Made by a program: the position numbers and the translations under genes. The notes under the pieces were generated by a model, which searched no databases, was not told where the DNA came from, and saw only the letters and a program-made list of their open reading frames with translations. 64,000 nt of DNA from Anaerolineales bacterium (GTDB taxonomy: Bacteria; Chloroflexota; Anaerolineae; Anaerolineales; Villigracilaceae), in NCBI GenBank assembly GCA_017985935.1, contig JAGNWT010000003.1, positions 1 through 64,000 of the forward strand, given 5' to 3'. Positions 48,650-57,986 of this stretch are shown here, in pieces; position 1 is the stretch's first letter, and each line of letters starts with the position of its first letter.

Positions 48650-51220
48650 CTACGGCTTTAAAACCAAATGTCCTTCGGCATCCTGAATGATGGAATTCTG
48701 CTCCCACCACATGGGATAGTATTTCACATCTGCCCAGAGCGGTGACATATCGGCGTAGTGCGGGTGATAGGCATGCCCCGACTCGCCTGTGGTGTGGACC
48801 GTGAGCGAATTGTTCAAGTCACTCAAGTCCACGATCATGCGCATGGAGGGGAGCCAGTTGGTATAGTAACCGTCAATGGTGGACCAGCCTGTGGCGTTGA
48901 CCATGATCTTGCCGCCGCCAGTGGGGAAGGGTCCGCGATTGAAGAGGTCTTCGATCAAAAAGATGCCCGATTTGCCAAGGGTTTGATTCTCAAAGGTGGC
49001 GGCGTGCATTTCGCCCCAGGTCCACTTGGACATGTCTTTGCCGTAGGTGTCGGATAATTCCGCGACCGCGTCAGCAAAGGACTTCTTGAGGATGTCGTCC
49101 ATGGTCTCGGTGGCATCGGCGGTTGTCTTGTCATCCCAGAATGAATTGTTGGGATCTTTGGCAAGATTGCGGAAGACCTCACTCCAGCGGGCGCCGCCGG
49201 TGGGATAGTATCGTTCTTCGGGCATGTCGTCATTGAGTGTGCTGCTGTTGAGATGCCGCCAGAAGGCGTTGAAGACCGCGGCAGATGTGGAATCTGCTTT
49301 GGCTTGGTAATCCCAATTCTTTAGCGTATCCTGCGCGGGCTTAAGTTCCGATGCGAGGTCCAGATCCAGAAGCATGGGGACGAAGAGTTCGGCATTCGCA
49401 TCGTAGGAGTCGCCGTGCATTGCTTGGAAGTAGGCGATGTCAAATTTGTCGGGCATGTCCTCGATCATGTTCACGATGCGGTCGGCGCGGAAGCCGGCAT
49501 CCCAATCCTTGGTGATGAGGTAGGGATAATCGCGGGGTGAAGATTGATTGTTGGCAGTGACAATGTATCCCTCGGCGGGGTTGAAGGAGTAAGGAAGGTC
49601 CTCAAAGGGAATGTAGCCCGTCCATTGATATTCATCGGTCCAACCGGGAACAGGCATGGTGCCGTCACCCTTGGAGCGGATGGGGATGTCACCGGGATTC
49701 TGGTAGGCGATATTGCCTTCAACATCGGCATAGATCAGGTTCTGCGAAGGCACATGGAAGTTGCGCGCAGCTTCACGGAACTCTTCCCAATTTTGGGCGC
49801 TGTTGAATCCCCAAATGGCTTCAAAGGGTGTGGAGGGTGTGAGGGCTGTCCATTGCAGGGCGATGACATATTGCTCGGGCAGTTCCACTCCGGTGCGGTC
49901 TTTGTATGGGATGAACTTCTCGTCATCTGGGGCGCCGACGTTCTTGAGCGGCCCGTAATCTTCCGAGATCACAGGTCCATGGCGGGTGGCGCGGACGGTG
50001 ATGTTGATCACTTCGCCGCCGGCGACCTTGATCTGTTCTTCGCGAGTTTCAAAATCCACCCACTCGCCATTCACTTCGTATTGATCGGGATTTTCAGGAT
50101 TGACCTTTTCGATGTAAAGATCCATCACATCGGGACCGTTGTTGGTGAAGCCCCATGCAATTTTTTCGTTGTGACCGATCACCACGCCGGGCACGCTGGC
50201 AAACGAGAAGCCGGTCACATTGAAGGGGCAGGCTTCCGTCTTTTCCACGCAGTGCAAACCGACCTGATACCAAATGGACGGCATTTGAATTCCGAGGTGG
50301 GGGTCATTGGCGAGCAGGGGCATGCCGGTCGTGGTTTTGCTGCCAGAGACCGCCCATGAATTCGAGCCAATGCCATCGCTCCACGGACCGAGCGCAGAAT
50401 CCAGCAAGGTCATGTTATCTGAGAGGACATCGAGAGGAACCCCGGCGTAGTCGAATGCAACGCTCTTATCGGTAGCTGCGGACATTGGAGCCGGACCTTC
50501 GCCGATCTCGTTGACGATGACCGGGTGGTCGCTTGGGTATTCTGGGAAAAGCAACGCCATTTGTTCGGGTGAGAAAGTCTTCGACAAGACCGAGCGCTCG
50601 ATCTCATCGCCCATGTTGCCTCGCAGGTCCCATGCCATGGCTTTGCCCCATGTCAGGCTGTGGATCGGAGTCCACGGTTCGATCTCGTAGTCGGGGCTGA
50701 GCAGGGCAAGAATGGCATACTCGAGACTGAGGGCTGTGCCTTTGTGATCCTTGAGATAAGCGTTCACACCTTCGGCGTACGAATCCACCATGAACTTGGC
50801 TTCGGGGTTAAGCTGCTCGTATTCGGCTTCAGCGGTTTGCCTCCAGCCGAGAGTGCGAAGGAAGGCATCTGTTTCTGCCTGCCCGCTGCCAAACATCTCT
50901 GAGAGACGACCCGAACCTGTGTGCCGCCAGAAATCCATCTGCCAGAAACGATCCTGCGCATGGACATATCCCTGCGCGAAGAATAGATCGTGCGCAGTCG
51001 CGGCGTAAATATGAGGAATGCCCATCGCGTCGCGATACACATCTACTGTGCCATTCAGTCCGCTGACCTGGATCTCGCCATCGATCTGTGGGAAGGATTG
51101 CGGCGCCACGGTGTTGGGTAAATAGCTCTTAAAATAAAAGCCGCCCCCGGCTCCTGCGAGCAGAGCGAGGATGATCACCCCAAGTGAGAACCGACCCAGA
51201 TACTTGCCTGCTTTTTTCAT
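48650..51220 (-). CDS. Penicillin acylase-family N-terminal nucleophile hydrolase
   Basis: The 856-residue protein has one N-terminal hydrophobic anchor (about 10-28), and the enzyme probably faces outward. The alpha-chain part includes DVYRDAMGIPHIYA and AQGYVHAQDRFWQMDFWRH near residue 84. The autocatalytic site is GSNSWAV, where Ser286 should become the N-terminal nucleophile of the beta chain after cleavage. NDPHLGIQMPSIWY follows. Relatives cleave amides such as penicillins or acyl-homoserine lactones. A GGAGGAG ribosome binding site precedes the ATG at 51220. It lies downstream of the lipoprotein gene. Confidence 0.92.
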   Translation of the reverse strand: MKKAGKYLGRFSLGVIILALLAGAGGGFYFKSYLPNTVAPQSFPQIDGEIQVSGLNGTVDVYRDAMGIPHIYAATAHDLFFAQGYVHAQDRFWQMDFWRHTGSGRLSEMFGSGQAETDAFLRTLGWRQTAEAEYEQLNPEAKFMVDSYAEGVNAYLKDHKGTALSLEYAILALLSPDYEIEPWTPIHSLTWGKAMAWDLRGNMGDEIERSVLSKTFSPEQMALLFPEYPSDHPVIVNEIGEGPAPMSAATDKSVAFDYAGVPLDVLSDNMTLLDSALGPWSDGIGSNSWAVSGSKTTTGMPLLANDPHLGIQMPSIWYQVGLHCVEKTEACPFNVTGFSFASVPGVVIGHNEKIAWGFTNNGPDVMDLYIEKVNPENPDQYEVNGEWVDFETREEQIKVAGGEVINITVRATRHGPVISEDYGPLKNVGAPDDEKFIPYKDRTGVELPEQYVIALQWTALTPSTPFEAIWGFNSAQNWEEFREAARNFHVPSQNLIYADVEGNIAYQNPGDIPIRSKGDGTMPVPGWTDEYQWTGYIPFEDLPYSFNPAEGYIVTANNQSSPRDYPYLITKDWDAGFRADRIVNMIEDMPDKFDIAYFQAMHGDSYDANAELFVPMLLDLDLASELKPAQDTLKNWDYQAKADSTSAAVFNAFWRHLNSSTLNDDMPEERYYPTGGARWSEVFRNLAKDPNNSFWDDKTTADATETMDDILKKSFADAVAELSDTYGKDMSKWTWGEMHAATFENQTLGKSGIFLIEDLFNRGPFPTGGGKIMVNATGWSTIDGYYTNWLPSMRMIVDLSDLNNSLTVHTTGESGHAYHPHYADMSPLWADVKYYPMWWEQNSIIQDAEGHLVLKP

Positions 51221-51308
51221 TACTCCTCCAATGGGAAAAATTATTAGCACGACAAGGCAAGTTGGCGGCTCGCATTGTCGTGCTTTTTTCTTTGTTCTTT
51301 TCTTTTGT

Positions 51309-53816
51309 TTATCGTACCGCGCCTGTAAATCTCGGATACCAATACCACAGGATATCTGCGACTGGTTTGTTGTGGATCGACATGGACTTGTCTTGCAGGG
51401 CGGCGGGCAGGTAATATCCGCGGCTGACAAAGCCAGTGATCCAATCGCGGGTATTGACCGAGTTCAGCATGGCTTCGTAAATATCTGCCTGGGTTTGCAG
51501 GCTGAGACTGGCTGAGTTCACATCCGGGTTGGGGCGGCTGAGGGAATTCCAATCGAGGCATCCGCCGGAGCCGTCTGAAATGCATCCCGCCGCAGCGCCT
51601 GCCACGGAGGGGTAGCCCACCGCGAGGATGAGTGGTTTGTTGACCAGATTTTTGAGAGGCAGGACTTCGTTATCCAACAAGCGACCAGCTTCATTAGCGT
51701 AGTCAGTTTTTGTGGCGCTTGGGTTGGTGGAGAGTGTTGCGGACCATAACAGATATATACCGTCCACATCTTGGAGGAAGTTAAGCGGAGTTTCGATGGA
51801 TGCCTTGGTATACGGTAAAGCCCACAGCACCTGTCCCTTAAAATGATTTCGCACTTCAGCGATCACAGATTTCCACTGCGCTTCAACATCCGCAGGCGGG
51901 TTGGATGGAGTGCCATCTGGTAGTTTGCCGCCGGGCAGTGCAGGCGCAACCCACTCACCGCCAAGGATCAGGGTTTGTGAGCCAGATTGAGCGGCGAGAT
52001 CGGCATAGTTGACGGCGAATGCGCGGTAGCGGGTGAACCATGCCTGCCACCATTGAGCATCCCGCGGAGCGCCCTGCCAAAAAGCCGCAGAGGTTGCTGG
52101 AAAGTTCGGCGAAGGGAAGAGTGCGACGTTCAGTCCGAGGGCGCGTGCTTGTGAGATCATGATCGCGGAGTCGATCCACAACGGGTCTTTACCGGGAATG
52201 GACGAAAACTGCAGCGGAGAGACCGTGGTGTATGTCCATGTGGGGGTAAGGATGGTCATGTTCGCGCCAAGTCCCTGCGTGTTGACAAAGGCTTGCGATG
52301 CGTAGTAAGACCAGTTTGGACGGTAGGTAGGCTGGAACTCAATTCCTGCCACAAAGCCGCCCGCGCGCACCGGGATGGTGGCGCCGACCAGAGTGACAGG
52401 TTCGGGATTCTCGAACCACTTCCACGCATTGACCGAGTCTTGAATATCCTGACTGAGGAGAGTGGTTTGGGCGGTACGTCCCGCGGGAGAGATCCCTGCT
52501 GTTTGAGCATCATCCGCGCTTCCGCATTGACCATTACGGCAGTAGCGATAGGCGAAGGCGCCAAGCATGTTGAGCGGTCCGTAAAGTTTATAAGCCCACT
52601 TGTTATTGCCAAGCGGCCACATGGGCAGAGGTTCCATCCAGCCAAATGTACTGAATTGGATGTAGACAATATCCCCGGGCGGTGTGACCGAAGGGACAGT
52701 CACTTCAAAAAGGATGGGAGCAGAGTCACCTGAAGACGACCACGAAGCGACCGTATCTTGAATCTCCACATCCTGGGCAGGGACAATGAATTCGCGCACG
52801 AACCAGTTCCCGTCCGCTTTGCGCTCGGCGTTCCAGAAGCCGTCGCCCAATGTGTATTTGTATTGAATGAAAGTGCCGGCAGGCAGGCTGAGTCGGATCG
52901 AATATCGACCGTCAGCCTGAAGACTCATGATGGGCATGCGGTCCGCGCTGGTATTCACTCCGCCTTGCAGTTGGCTGAATGTGTTGCCGAGCTGCAGTAA
53001 ATTCCCCGCAATGCGGATCGGCACTCCGGGCACGGTGGTGGAAGGCGCAGTTACCCAAAAGGTCACATTGACCAACGGCGTGGGCTTGACCCGCACATCC
53101 ACAATGGTGGTGTTGCCCTGCCCAACGGTCGCTCCCTGTTGAAAGGGCTGATACAAACCATCGAGACTGTAGATCAAAAGATTTTGTGTGCCAACGGGGA
53201 GCCCGTTCAACTCGAACCGTCCGAGTGAATCCGTGATGAATTGCACTCCACCGGCGGTTGCCATTAAGTTGGGTAAGGGTGAACCCGTGTCTGCGTTGAA
53301 TACCTGCCCGGTGATCGTGCCGGTCGGGCGGGTAAAAGCCTTGTCGCCCCAATCTGAAATAATATCCTGCACATCGGCGGGTCCGGCTACGTGATGCATA
53401 CGGTAGCGGATCTCAGTTCCATAGACCGAGTCTTCGAACACCTCAGAAGATCCACGACGAATGTATCGGTACTTCACCACGGATGTGTAAGGCAGGGGAA
53501 GCGTGGCTGTGTAGGTCAGCGAGTCGCGCGGACTCATTGGGTATTGTGTGGCGTTCAAAGACAACCCGGTCACTTCATCCATGACCGCAATTAGCAGTGT
53601 TTCATTGGGCTGCAACGCTTCGGGCAGGGTCACAATAAAATTCACCTGCGCCATTGGCTGCGGTGTTGATGACGCCACAGGAATGGGCGGGCTTTGGGTG
53701 GATGTACCCGGGTTGAATGGATTTTCCAGCAGGGTAAATGTGCAAGCCTGCCCGACAAGGGCAAGTGTAATCGCCGCAATTAACATGCGGCGGAATATGG
53801 ACCTCGAATTTTTCAT
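51309..53816 (-). CDS. Large surface lipoprotein with beta-sandwich domains and a glycoside hydrolase-like C-terminus
   Basis: The 835-residue protein has a lipobox (LVGQAC, Cys25) and then a Pro/Ser-rich tether. Several beta-sandwich modules follow. A starch-binding-type module with a KYRYIRRG pattern lies near residues 55-155, and a carboxypeptidase-regulatory-like domain (ITGQVFNADTGSPLPN) near 165-235. Further CBM20-like modules follow to about 470. The last 340 residues look like a TIM barrel related to GH113-type hydrolases, with LILGGEWVAPALPGG and GQVLWALPYTK. It may bind and cut surface polysaccharides. The catalytic acids are not certain. Confidence 0.6.
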   Translation of the reverse strand: MKNSRSIFRRMLIAAITLALVGQACTFTLLENPFNPGTSTQSPPIPVASSTPQPMAQVNFIVTLPEALQPNETLLIAVMDEVTGLSLNATQYPMSPRDSLTYTATLPLPYTSVVKYRYIRRGSSEVFEDSVYGTEIRYRMHHVAGPADVQDIISDWGDKAFTRPTGTITGQVFNADTGSPLPNLMATAGGVQFITDSLGRFELNGLPVGTQNLLIYSLDGLYQPFQQGATVGQGNTTIVDVRVKPTPLVNVTFWVTAPSTTVPGVPIRIAGNLLQLGNTFSQLQGGVNTSADRMPIMSLQADGRYSIRLSLPAGTFIQYKYTLGDGFWNAERKADGNWFVREFIVPAQDVEIQDTVASWSSSGDSAPILFEVTVPSVTPPGDIVYIQFSTFGWMEPLPMWPLGNNKWAYKLYGPLNMLGAFAYRYCRNGQCGSADDAQTAGISPAGRTAQTTLLSQDIQDSVNAWKWFENPEPVTLVGATIPVRAGGFVAGIEFQPTYRPNWSYYASQAFVNTQGLGANMTILTPTWTYTTVSPLQFSSIPGKDPLWIDSAIMISQARALGLNVALFPSPNFPATSAAFWQGAPRDAQWWQAWFTRYRAFAVNYADLAAQSGSQTLILGGEWVAPALPGGKLPDGTPSNPPADVEAQWKSVIAEVRNHFKGQVLWALPYTKASIETPLNFLQDVDGIYLLWSATLSTNPSATKTDYANEAGRLLDNEVLPLKNLVNKPLILAVGYPSVAGAAAGCISDGSGGCLDWNSLSRPNPDVNSASLSLQTQADIYEAMLNSVNTRDWITGFVSRGYYLPAALQDKSMSIHNKPVADILWYWYPRFTGAVR

Positions 53817-53852
53817 TCTCTCTCCTCGAATAGTAAACGGTCTTTCTACGCT

Positions 53853-54839
53853 TTAGCCTGCTCCTGCCTCTTCGGCTTTTCGCTGCTCTTCATCGCGGAT
53901 CCGCTTTCGCCCGGCGTAGGCGATGTAGCTCAATCCAATACTAATAAAATACAAAAAGATCATCGGCGCCATGACTAGTCCCTGATTGACCGGGTCGATC
54001 GTCGGTGTGACGACCGCCGCCATGATGGCAATGATCACGATCGCGAGTCTCCATTGCTGGGTGAGGACCTGCGGTTGGACAATTCCAACTGCAGAGAGCA
54101 CGTAAATCACAAGCGGGAATTCAAAAGACAAGCCGATCCAAAACATTAGCCCGGTGACGAAAGAAAAATACGATTGCGGTCGGAGTTCCGTTTTTATGCC
54201 CATGAAACTTTCCAGGAACGGCAGTGCTGTGGGCAGCATCAGGAAAAAGGTGAATGCCGCGCCACCGATAAAGAAAATGGATGCCAAGGGAATTCCGACC
54301 AGACTCATTTTTCGTTCGCGGGGTCTCAGCCCTGGCGCGGCAAACAACCAAAACTCGAAGGCGATGTACGGGATGGCGAGCGCGATTCCCGAGAACAGGG
54401 CGACCCGCATAAAAACCCCAATGGTCTCGGTCACTTCAATGGCGACCAGTTTTTCGATCCCGCCGATGGGCTGGGCGAGAAAGTCAATGATCCTTTGAGT
54501 GAAGAAGAATGAGATTCCCACCGTAACGATCACGGAAAGAAGCGCGCGCAAAAGGTGCATGCGCAACTCTTCCACCTGGTCCCACATCATTTGGCGGGTA
54601 TCCTTGCTGGTTGCCAGGTCTGCGAAGACCTCGGTCAGCGGGCGCTCATCCGGTTCGGTGTTGATGAACTTACTGAAACGCTGATACGCCCGAAATGGAA
54701 AGGCGATGACCGCAAAAACAATCCGGAAGGGGAATGAGATTACCTTCCAGATGTTGTTGAATAGTTTTGGATTGGTTTTGTAGATCGCTCGAAATGGAAG
54801 GGTGATGATCTGCCATACCCTCGAAAGGAAGTTACGCAT
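53853..54839 (-). CDS. tatC: Sec-independent translocase subunit TatC with N-terminal extension
   Basis: TatC is the core membrane receptor that exports folded proteins with twin-arginine signals. The TatC domain starts near residue 92 (DQVEELRMHLLRALLS) and has six helices, with family segments FEFWLFAAPGLRPRERK and FGLSFEFPLVIYVL-like helix text. About 90 residues precede it, basic and amphipathic (LPFRAIYKTNPKLFNNIWKVISF), which is unusual for TatC. The ATG at 54839 overlaps tatA by 8 nt; an in-frame GTG at 54854 is an alternative. No tatB is in the operon. Confidence 0.93.
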   Translation of the reverse strand: MRNFLSRVWQIITLPFRAIYKTNPKLFNNIWKVISFPFRIVFAVIAFPFRAYQRFSKFINTEPDERPLTEVFADLATSKDTRQMMWDQVEELRMHLLRALLSVIVTVGISFFFTQRIIDFLAQPIGGIEKLVAIEVTETIGVFMRVALFSGIALAIPYIAFEFWLFAAPGLRPRERKMSLVGIPLASIFFIGGAAFTFFLMLPTALPFLESFMGIKTELRPQSYFSFVTGLMFWIGLSFEFPLVIYVLSAVGIVQPQVLTQQWRLAIVIIAIMAAVVTPTIDPVNQGLVMAPMIFLYFISIGLSYIAYAGRKRIRDEEQRKAEEAGAG

Positions 54840-55266
54840 CTTTGTTCGTTTCACTTTCGCTGGGCGTTGATGTTGAATCTGTTTCAGGAGTTGCAGGCTG
54901 CGACTCGACCGGTTTTGAAGGAACCGGGTAATGAGTGGGTACAGGCTGTGAGCCCTTCAAGATGACAGGCTTCTTCAACTGACTCTGGTCGAATCTTTCC
55001 TTGCCAAGAGCCGGTGAAATGCTGTTGTTGATCTCATTTCCGACCTTGTCCAATTCCTCGTTCGCTTCGCGCATCAGCCGGTTGGGCAGGGTGCGCAGTT
55101 CGCGCGAAGTTTGCTGCCACATTTTCCAGCCGTCTGAGGTGACGATGTTGCGCAAAAACTTGCCAATGGTCCTGCCTGCTTTTTGCATGTCCTTTGGACC
55201 GAGCACGATCAAGGCAATGATGACAATAAAAATCAGTTCGGATGGACCGACGCCGAGAATTTCCAT
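54832..55266 (-). CDS. tatA: TatA/TatB-family translocase subunit
   Basis: The 144-residue protein has the single N-terminal transmembrane helix and hinge (MEILGVGPSELIFIVIIALIVLGPKDM). An amphipathic helix AGRTIGKFLRNIV and a long charged Pro/Ser/Thr-rich tail follow. Glu at position 10 in GPSELIF is a TatB-like hallmark, whereas most TatA proteins have a different residue there, so this may fill both roles. It overlaps tatC by 8 nt and lies 3 nt after nusB. Confidence 0.88.
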   Translation of the reverse strand: MEILGVGPSELIFIVIIALIVLGPKDMQKAGRTIGKFLRNIVTSDGWKMWQQTSRELRTLPNRLMREANEELDKVGNEINNSISPALGKERFDQSQLKKPVILKGSQPVPTHYPVPSKPVESQPATPETDSTSTPSESETNKDA

Positions 55267-55269
55267 GAC

Positions 55270-55731
55270 TTATGATTCCAGTTTTTTTTCTGCAGATAAT
55301 CGATTCTTAATGATCTGATGGATCTCGTTCTCGTGTTCGACCAGCGTTCCCAGCACGCCGTTCACAAAGCGCGGCGCAGAATCTGAGCCGTAGGATTTGG
55401 CCAGTTCCACCGCTTCATTGATGGCGACCTTTACCGGGGTCCCGCGAAAAACGGCAAATTCCCAGAGAGCGATGCGCAGGATGTTTCTGTCGATGGCGGC
55501 AATCTGATCCAACGGCCATTCCGGCGCGTATTTTGCGATCAATTGGTCGAGGTCGTGGGTTAGGGGGAGTACGCCAAAGATGATCTGGCTTGCAAATTCA
55601 GCGAGATCATCGGCGAGCGGAGCCTCCTCCAGACGCGTTTTGAGCACATCGCCTGGAAGGTGGTTGTTGGCTATATCAGTTTCGTAAAGTACTTGCAGAG
55701 CGATGGCGCGCGCTCTGGATCGTTGTTTCAT
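55270..55731 (-). CDS. nusB: Transcription antitermination factor NusB
   Basis: NusB binds boxA RNA with NusE (S10) to support rRNA antitermination. The 153-residue all-helical protein shows the family pattern RARAIALQVLYETDI at its start, VALDRNILRIALWEF-like text near residue 82 (IAAIDRNILRIALWEF) and VKVAINEAVELAKSYGSDSAPRFVNGVLG near 100. It sits 4 nt after the Asp23-like gene and 3 nt before tatA, inside the fabG-to-tatC operon. Confidence 0.95.
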   Translation of the reverse strand: MKQRSRARAIALQVLYETDIANNHLPGDVLKTRLEEAPLADDLAEFASQIIFGVLPLTHDLDQLIAKYAPEWPLDQIAAIDRNILRIALWEFAVFRGTPVKVAINEAVELAKSYGSDSAPRFVNGVLGTLVEHENEIHQIIKNRLSAEKKLES

Positions 55732-55735
55732 GCGT

Positions 55736-56083
55736 TCAGGCCTCGTTATCCTTGTAATCTATATCTTCAATGTGAATGTTGACGTGTCCCACGTCCATAC
55801 CAACCATTTCCTGCACTGAGCGCGCCACATTCTGTTGAACGTTGCGGCTGACCTCGCGGATGTTGACATCTTCAAGCAACACCAGATGAAGATCAACATA
55901 CACGGTGTTCTCTTCCGTTTCAATGCGGATGCCGTCGCCGGCTCCGCGTTTGAAAAGACGGTTCACACCGCCCGATACAGGGGCCAACCGGCTGACGCCG
56001 GGGACGCTAAGCGCAGCGAGGCGTGCGATGGTGGTGAGTACATCGGGTGCAACGGTGGTTTTGCCTTGCGTGTTATCTGACAT
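55736..56083 (-). CDS. Asp23/Gls24-family protein
   Basis: The 115-residue protein matches the Asp23/Gls24 (DUF322) family: VLTTIARLAALSVPGV near residue 15, VYVDLHLVLLEDVNIREVSRNVQQNVARSVQEMVGMDVGHVNIHIEDI near 62-110. These proteins are linked to envelope stress and often sit beside nusB, as here. AGGAG precedes its ATG. It lies 3 nt after a small membrane protein gene, which may be its anchor. Confidence 0.9.
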   Translation of the reverse strand: MSDNTQGKTTVAPDVLTTIARLAALSVPGVSRLAPVSGGVNRLFKRGAGDGIRIETEENTVYVDLHLVLLEDVNIREVSRNVQQNVARSVQEMVGMDVGHVNIHIEDIDYKDNEA

Positions 56084-56086
56084 TTT

Positions 56087-56416
56087 TTATTGCTCCTGAA
56101 TTCCCTGGTTTGGAGCCTGAAGAGGCTGCTCTGGTTTTCGAATATTCTTTAGCGTTACTGTGACAATGATGGCTGCTACGAGGATCATAAATATTTCAAG
56201 CGCGCTGGCAATCCAGACGTAATCTGAATTGATCAGACCAAGGACGAATCCGGCGCAGAACGCTGTCGGCAGCGGGAAGATCATCAATAAAGAGAGCAGA
56301 CGTACAGCACCGCCTTCGGCGATGTATCCCTTGCCAACGAACCAGGAAGGTAGCTTGGCAGTGATCAACCCATAAACGCCCATTCCAAAAAACAAGATCT
56401 CAACGATGAATAACAT
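56087..56416 (-). CDS. Small membrane protein between fabG and the Asp23-like gene
   Basis: The 109-residue protein has three hydrophobic helices (about 2-22, 40-62 and 70-90) and a polar C-terminal tail rich in Pro and Gln. I do not recognise it. Its position directly before the Asp23-like gene recalls Asp23 membrane-anchor partners (AmaP), but sequence similarity is not evident. GAGGAG precedes the ATG. Confidence 0.6.
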   Translation of the reverse strand: MLFIVEILFFGMGVYGLITAKLPSWFVGKGYIAEGGAVRLLSLLMIFPLPTAFCAGFVLGLINSDYVWIASALEIFMILVAAIIVTVTLKNIRKPEQPLQAPNQGIQEQ

Positions 56417-56433
56417 GTTTACGCTCCTCGGTT

Positions 56434-57192
56434 TTACATCATGGCCATGCCGCCGTCCACACCGAGCACCTGCCCGGTGATGTACGCGGCTTCATCGGAT
56501 GCAAGGAAGGATGCGGCAAAGGCGATCTCTTCGGGTTTTCCTTTGCGACCGAGCGGAACCATTTTGAGGGCGGCTTCAAGGATCTCGGGGGTCATGCCGT
56601 CGAGGATCTCGGTATCTACAAAGCCCGGAGCAATGGCATTGACGGTGATGTTGCGCGCTGCAACTTCACGGGCGAGAGCCTTGGTGAAGGCAATTTGTCC
56701 GCCTTTGGATGCAGAGTAGTTCGTCTGCCCGGCGTTGCCCATCTGCCCGGCTACGGAAGCCATGTTGATGATTCGCCCGGTTCGTTTGCGCATCATGTGT
56801 TTGACGGCTGCCTTCGAACAGTTGAATGTGCTCTTCAGGTTGGTATTGATGACTGCGTCCCAATCGCCTTCGGGCATCATCATGATCAATTGGTCGCGGG
56901 TAATGCCGGCGTTATTGACCAAGATGCTCAGGTCGCCGAATGTCTCCACTGCGAACTTGACCAGCGACTCGGCTTGTTTGAAGTCCGCCACGTCCGCTTG
57001 AAATGATGCAGCCTTTCCGCCCGCGGACTTGATCTGGTTTACGACCTCCTCAGCGGCTTCGGGTGACTTGTTGTAATTGACCACGACCGCTGCTCCACGC
57101 GCAGCAAACTCCAACGCGATGGCGCGTCCAATGCCGCGTGAACCGCCGGTGACGAGGGCTACTTTATTCTCTAAGGATAAGGTGGGTGACAT
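56434..57192 (-). CDS. fabG: 3-oxoacyl-ACP reductase
   Basis: FabG reduces 3-oxoacyl-ACP with NADPH in fatty acid elongation. The 252-residue SDR protein has [12 protein letters not shown] near residue 15, NNAG near 92, catalytic Ser in [11 protein letters not shown], and YSASK with Tyr and Lys near 158. [12 protein letters not shown] and the terminal [16 protein letters not shown] are typical of FabG. AGGAG lies 7 nt before the ATG. It is the first gene of the run to tatC, with a TATAAT upstream at 57213-57218 on this strand. PhaB-like acetoacetyl-CoA reductase is an alternative. Confidence 0.92.
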   Translation of the reverse strand: MSPTLSLENKVALVTGGSRGIGRAIALEFAARGAAVVVNYNKSPEAAEEVVNQIKSAGGKAASFQADVADFKQAESLVKFAVETFGDLSILVNNAGITRDQLIMMMPEGDWDAVINTNLKSTFNCSKAAVKHMMRKRTGRIINMASVAGQMGNAGQTNYSASKGGQIAFTKALAREVAARNITVNAIAPGFVDTEILDGMTPEILEAALKMVPLGRKGKPEEIAFAASFLASDEAAYITGQVLGVDGGMAMM

Positions 57193-57260
57193 CGATAAAC
57201 TCCTGGATTGAAATTATACATCATGTGGAATAACCCACTGTTTTCCATTTGGAAACGAAG

Positions 57261-57938
57261 TTATTTCGCGCTTCGCATCCCGAACGCCAGTCCCGCCCCA
57301 CCGCCCAGAGCAAGGACCGCCGCCCAAAGAAAGGCATCCTGCCAGAATCGGATGGGAAAGAGGCGTATCAGCGTGTCGGAATAATAGAAGAGCCAGGAAT
57401 CCCCTTCGAAGAACACTTGATGGAAGAAAGTAAAGAACTGCCAGAAGACATCGGGATTGAGCGCGATCCCCACGCCGGCTACCAACCCAAGGGCAACTGC
57501 AAGCCCGATCATCCATACGCCGCCACGCCGCAAACCATCCAGATACTCTGCTGTCCATTCTCCGCGTTTGGCAAGAATGGCAAGCCCTGCCAAACCGATC
57601 AATGAGACGTACCAGGCCCGGAGCGCTCCCTGAACCACGCCTTTTACATCCGCCATGTGACTCAGTTCACGATCATTATAGATCGGCGCGCCTCCGTCAA
57701 ACTTGAGATCGCCAAGGTAGGAGATGTCCGCACTGTTGACAAGATACTCCACTGAAGGCTTCGCCCATTGCATGCGATCCTCTTTTGTGAAGCCGTATTC
57801 ATCCGGCGGGAAGTAGGGCATGTTGTACTCGATGGTGTAAAACATCGGCGTGAGCAGAATCCGCAGGGCGGTGCCGATCAGCGCGATGGGGACAAATAAC
57901 GAAACGAAATAAGAAAGAATTACGGAGTTTGATTTCAT
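57261..57938 (-). CDS. TIGR01906/DUF1461-type integral membrane protein
   Basis: The 225-residue protein has about five hydrophobic helices and a soluble loop after the first. The loop has the family-like pattern FYTIEYNMPYF...FGFTKEDR-type text (EYGFTKEDRMQW), AKPSVEYLVNS and NDRELSHMADVKGVVQG, near residues 35-105. The function is unknown, though this family is often found next to lipid or surface genes. AGAGAG precedes the ATG. It lies 48 nt downstream of the spermidine synthase-like gene. Confidence 0.8.
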   Translation of the reverse strand: MKSNSVILSYFVSLFVPIALIGTALRILLTPMFYTIEYNMPYFPPDEYGFTKEDRMQWAKPSVEYLVNSADISYLGDLKFDGGAPIYNDRELSHMADVKGVVQGALRAWYVSLIGLAGLAILAKRGEWTAEYLDGLRRGGVWMIGLAVALGLVAGVGIALNPDVFWQFFTFFHQVFFEGDSWLFYYSDTLIRLFPIRFWQDAFLWAAVLALGGGAGLAFGMRSAK

Positions 57939-57986
57939 GATCTCTCTATAAATGCTCGGAACAAAAATGGGCGCAGCGTGGAGTGT

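Noticed and set aside
49544-50359. A 271-codon open frame on the plus strand
   Set aside because: It is wholly antisense to the penicillin acylase gene, whose motifs are intact. The encoded text has no recognisable domain and no ribosome binding site.
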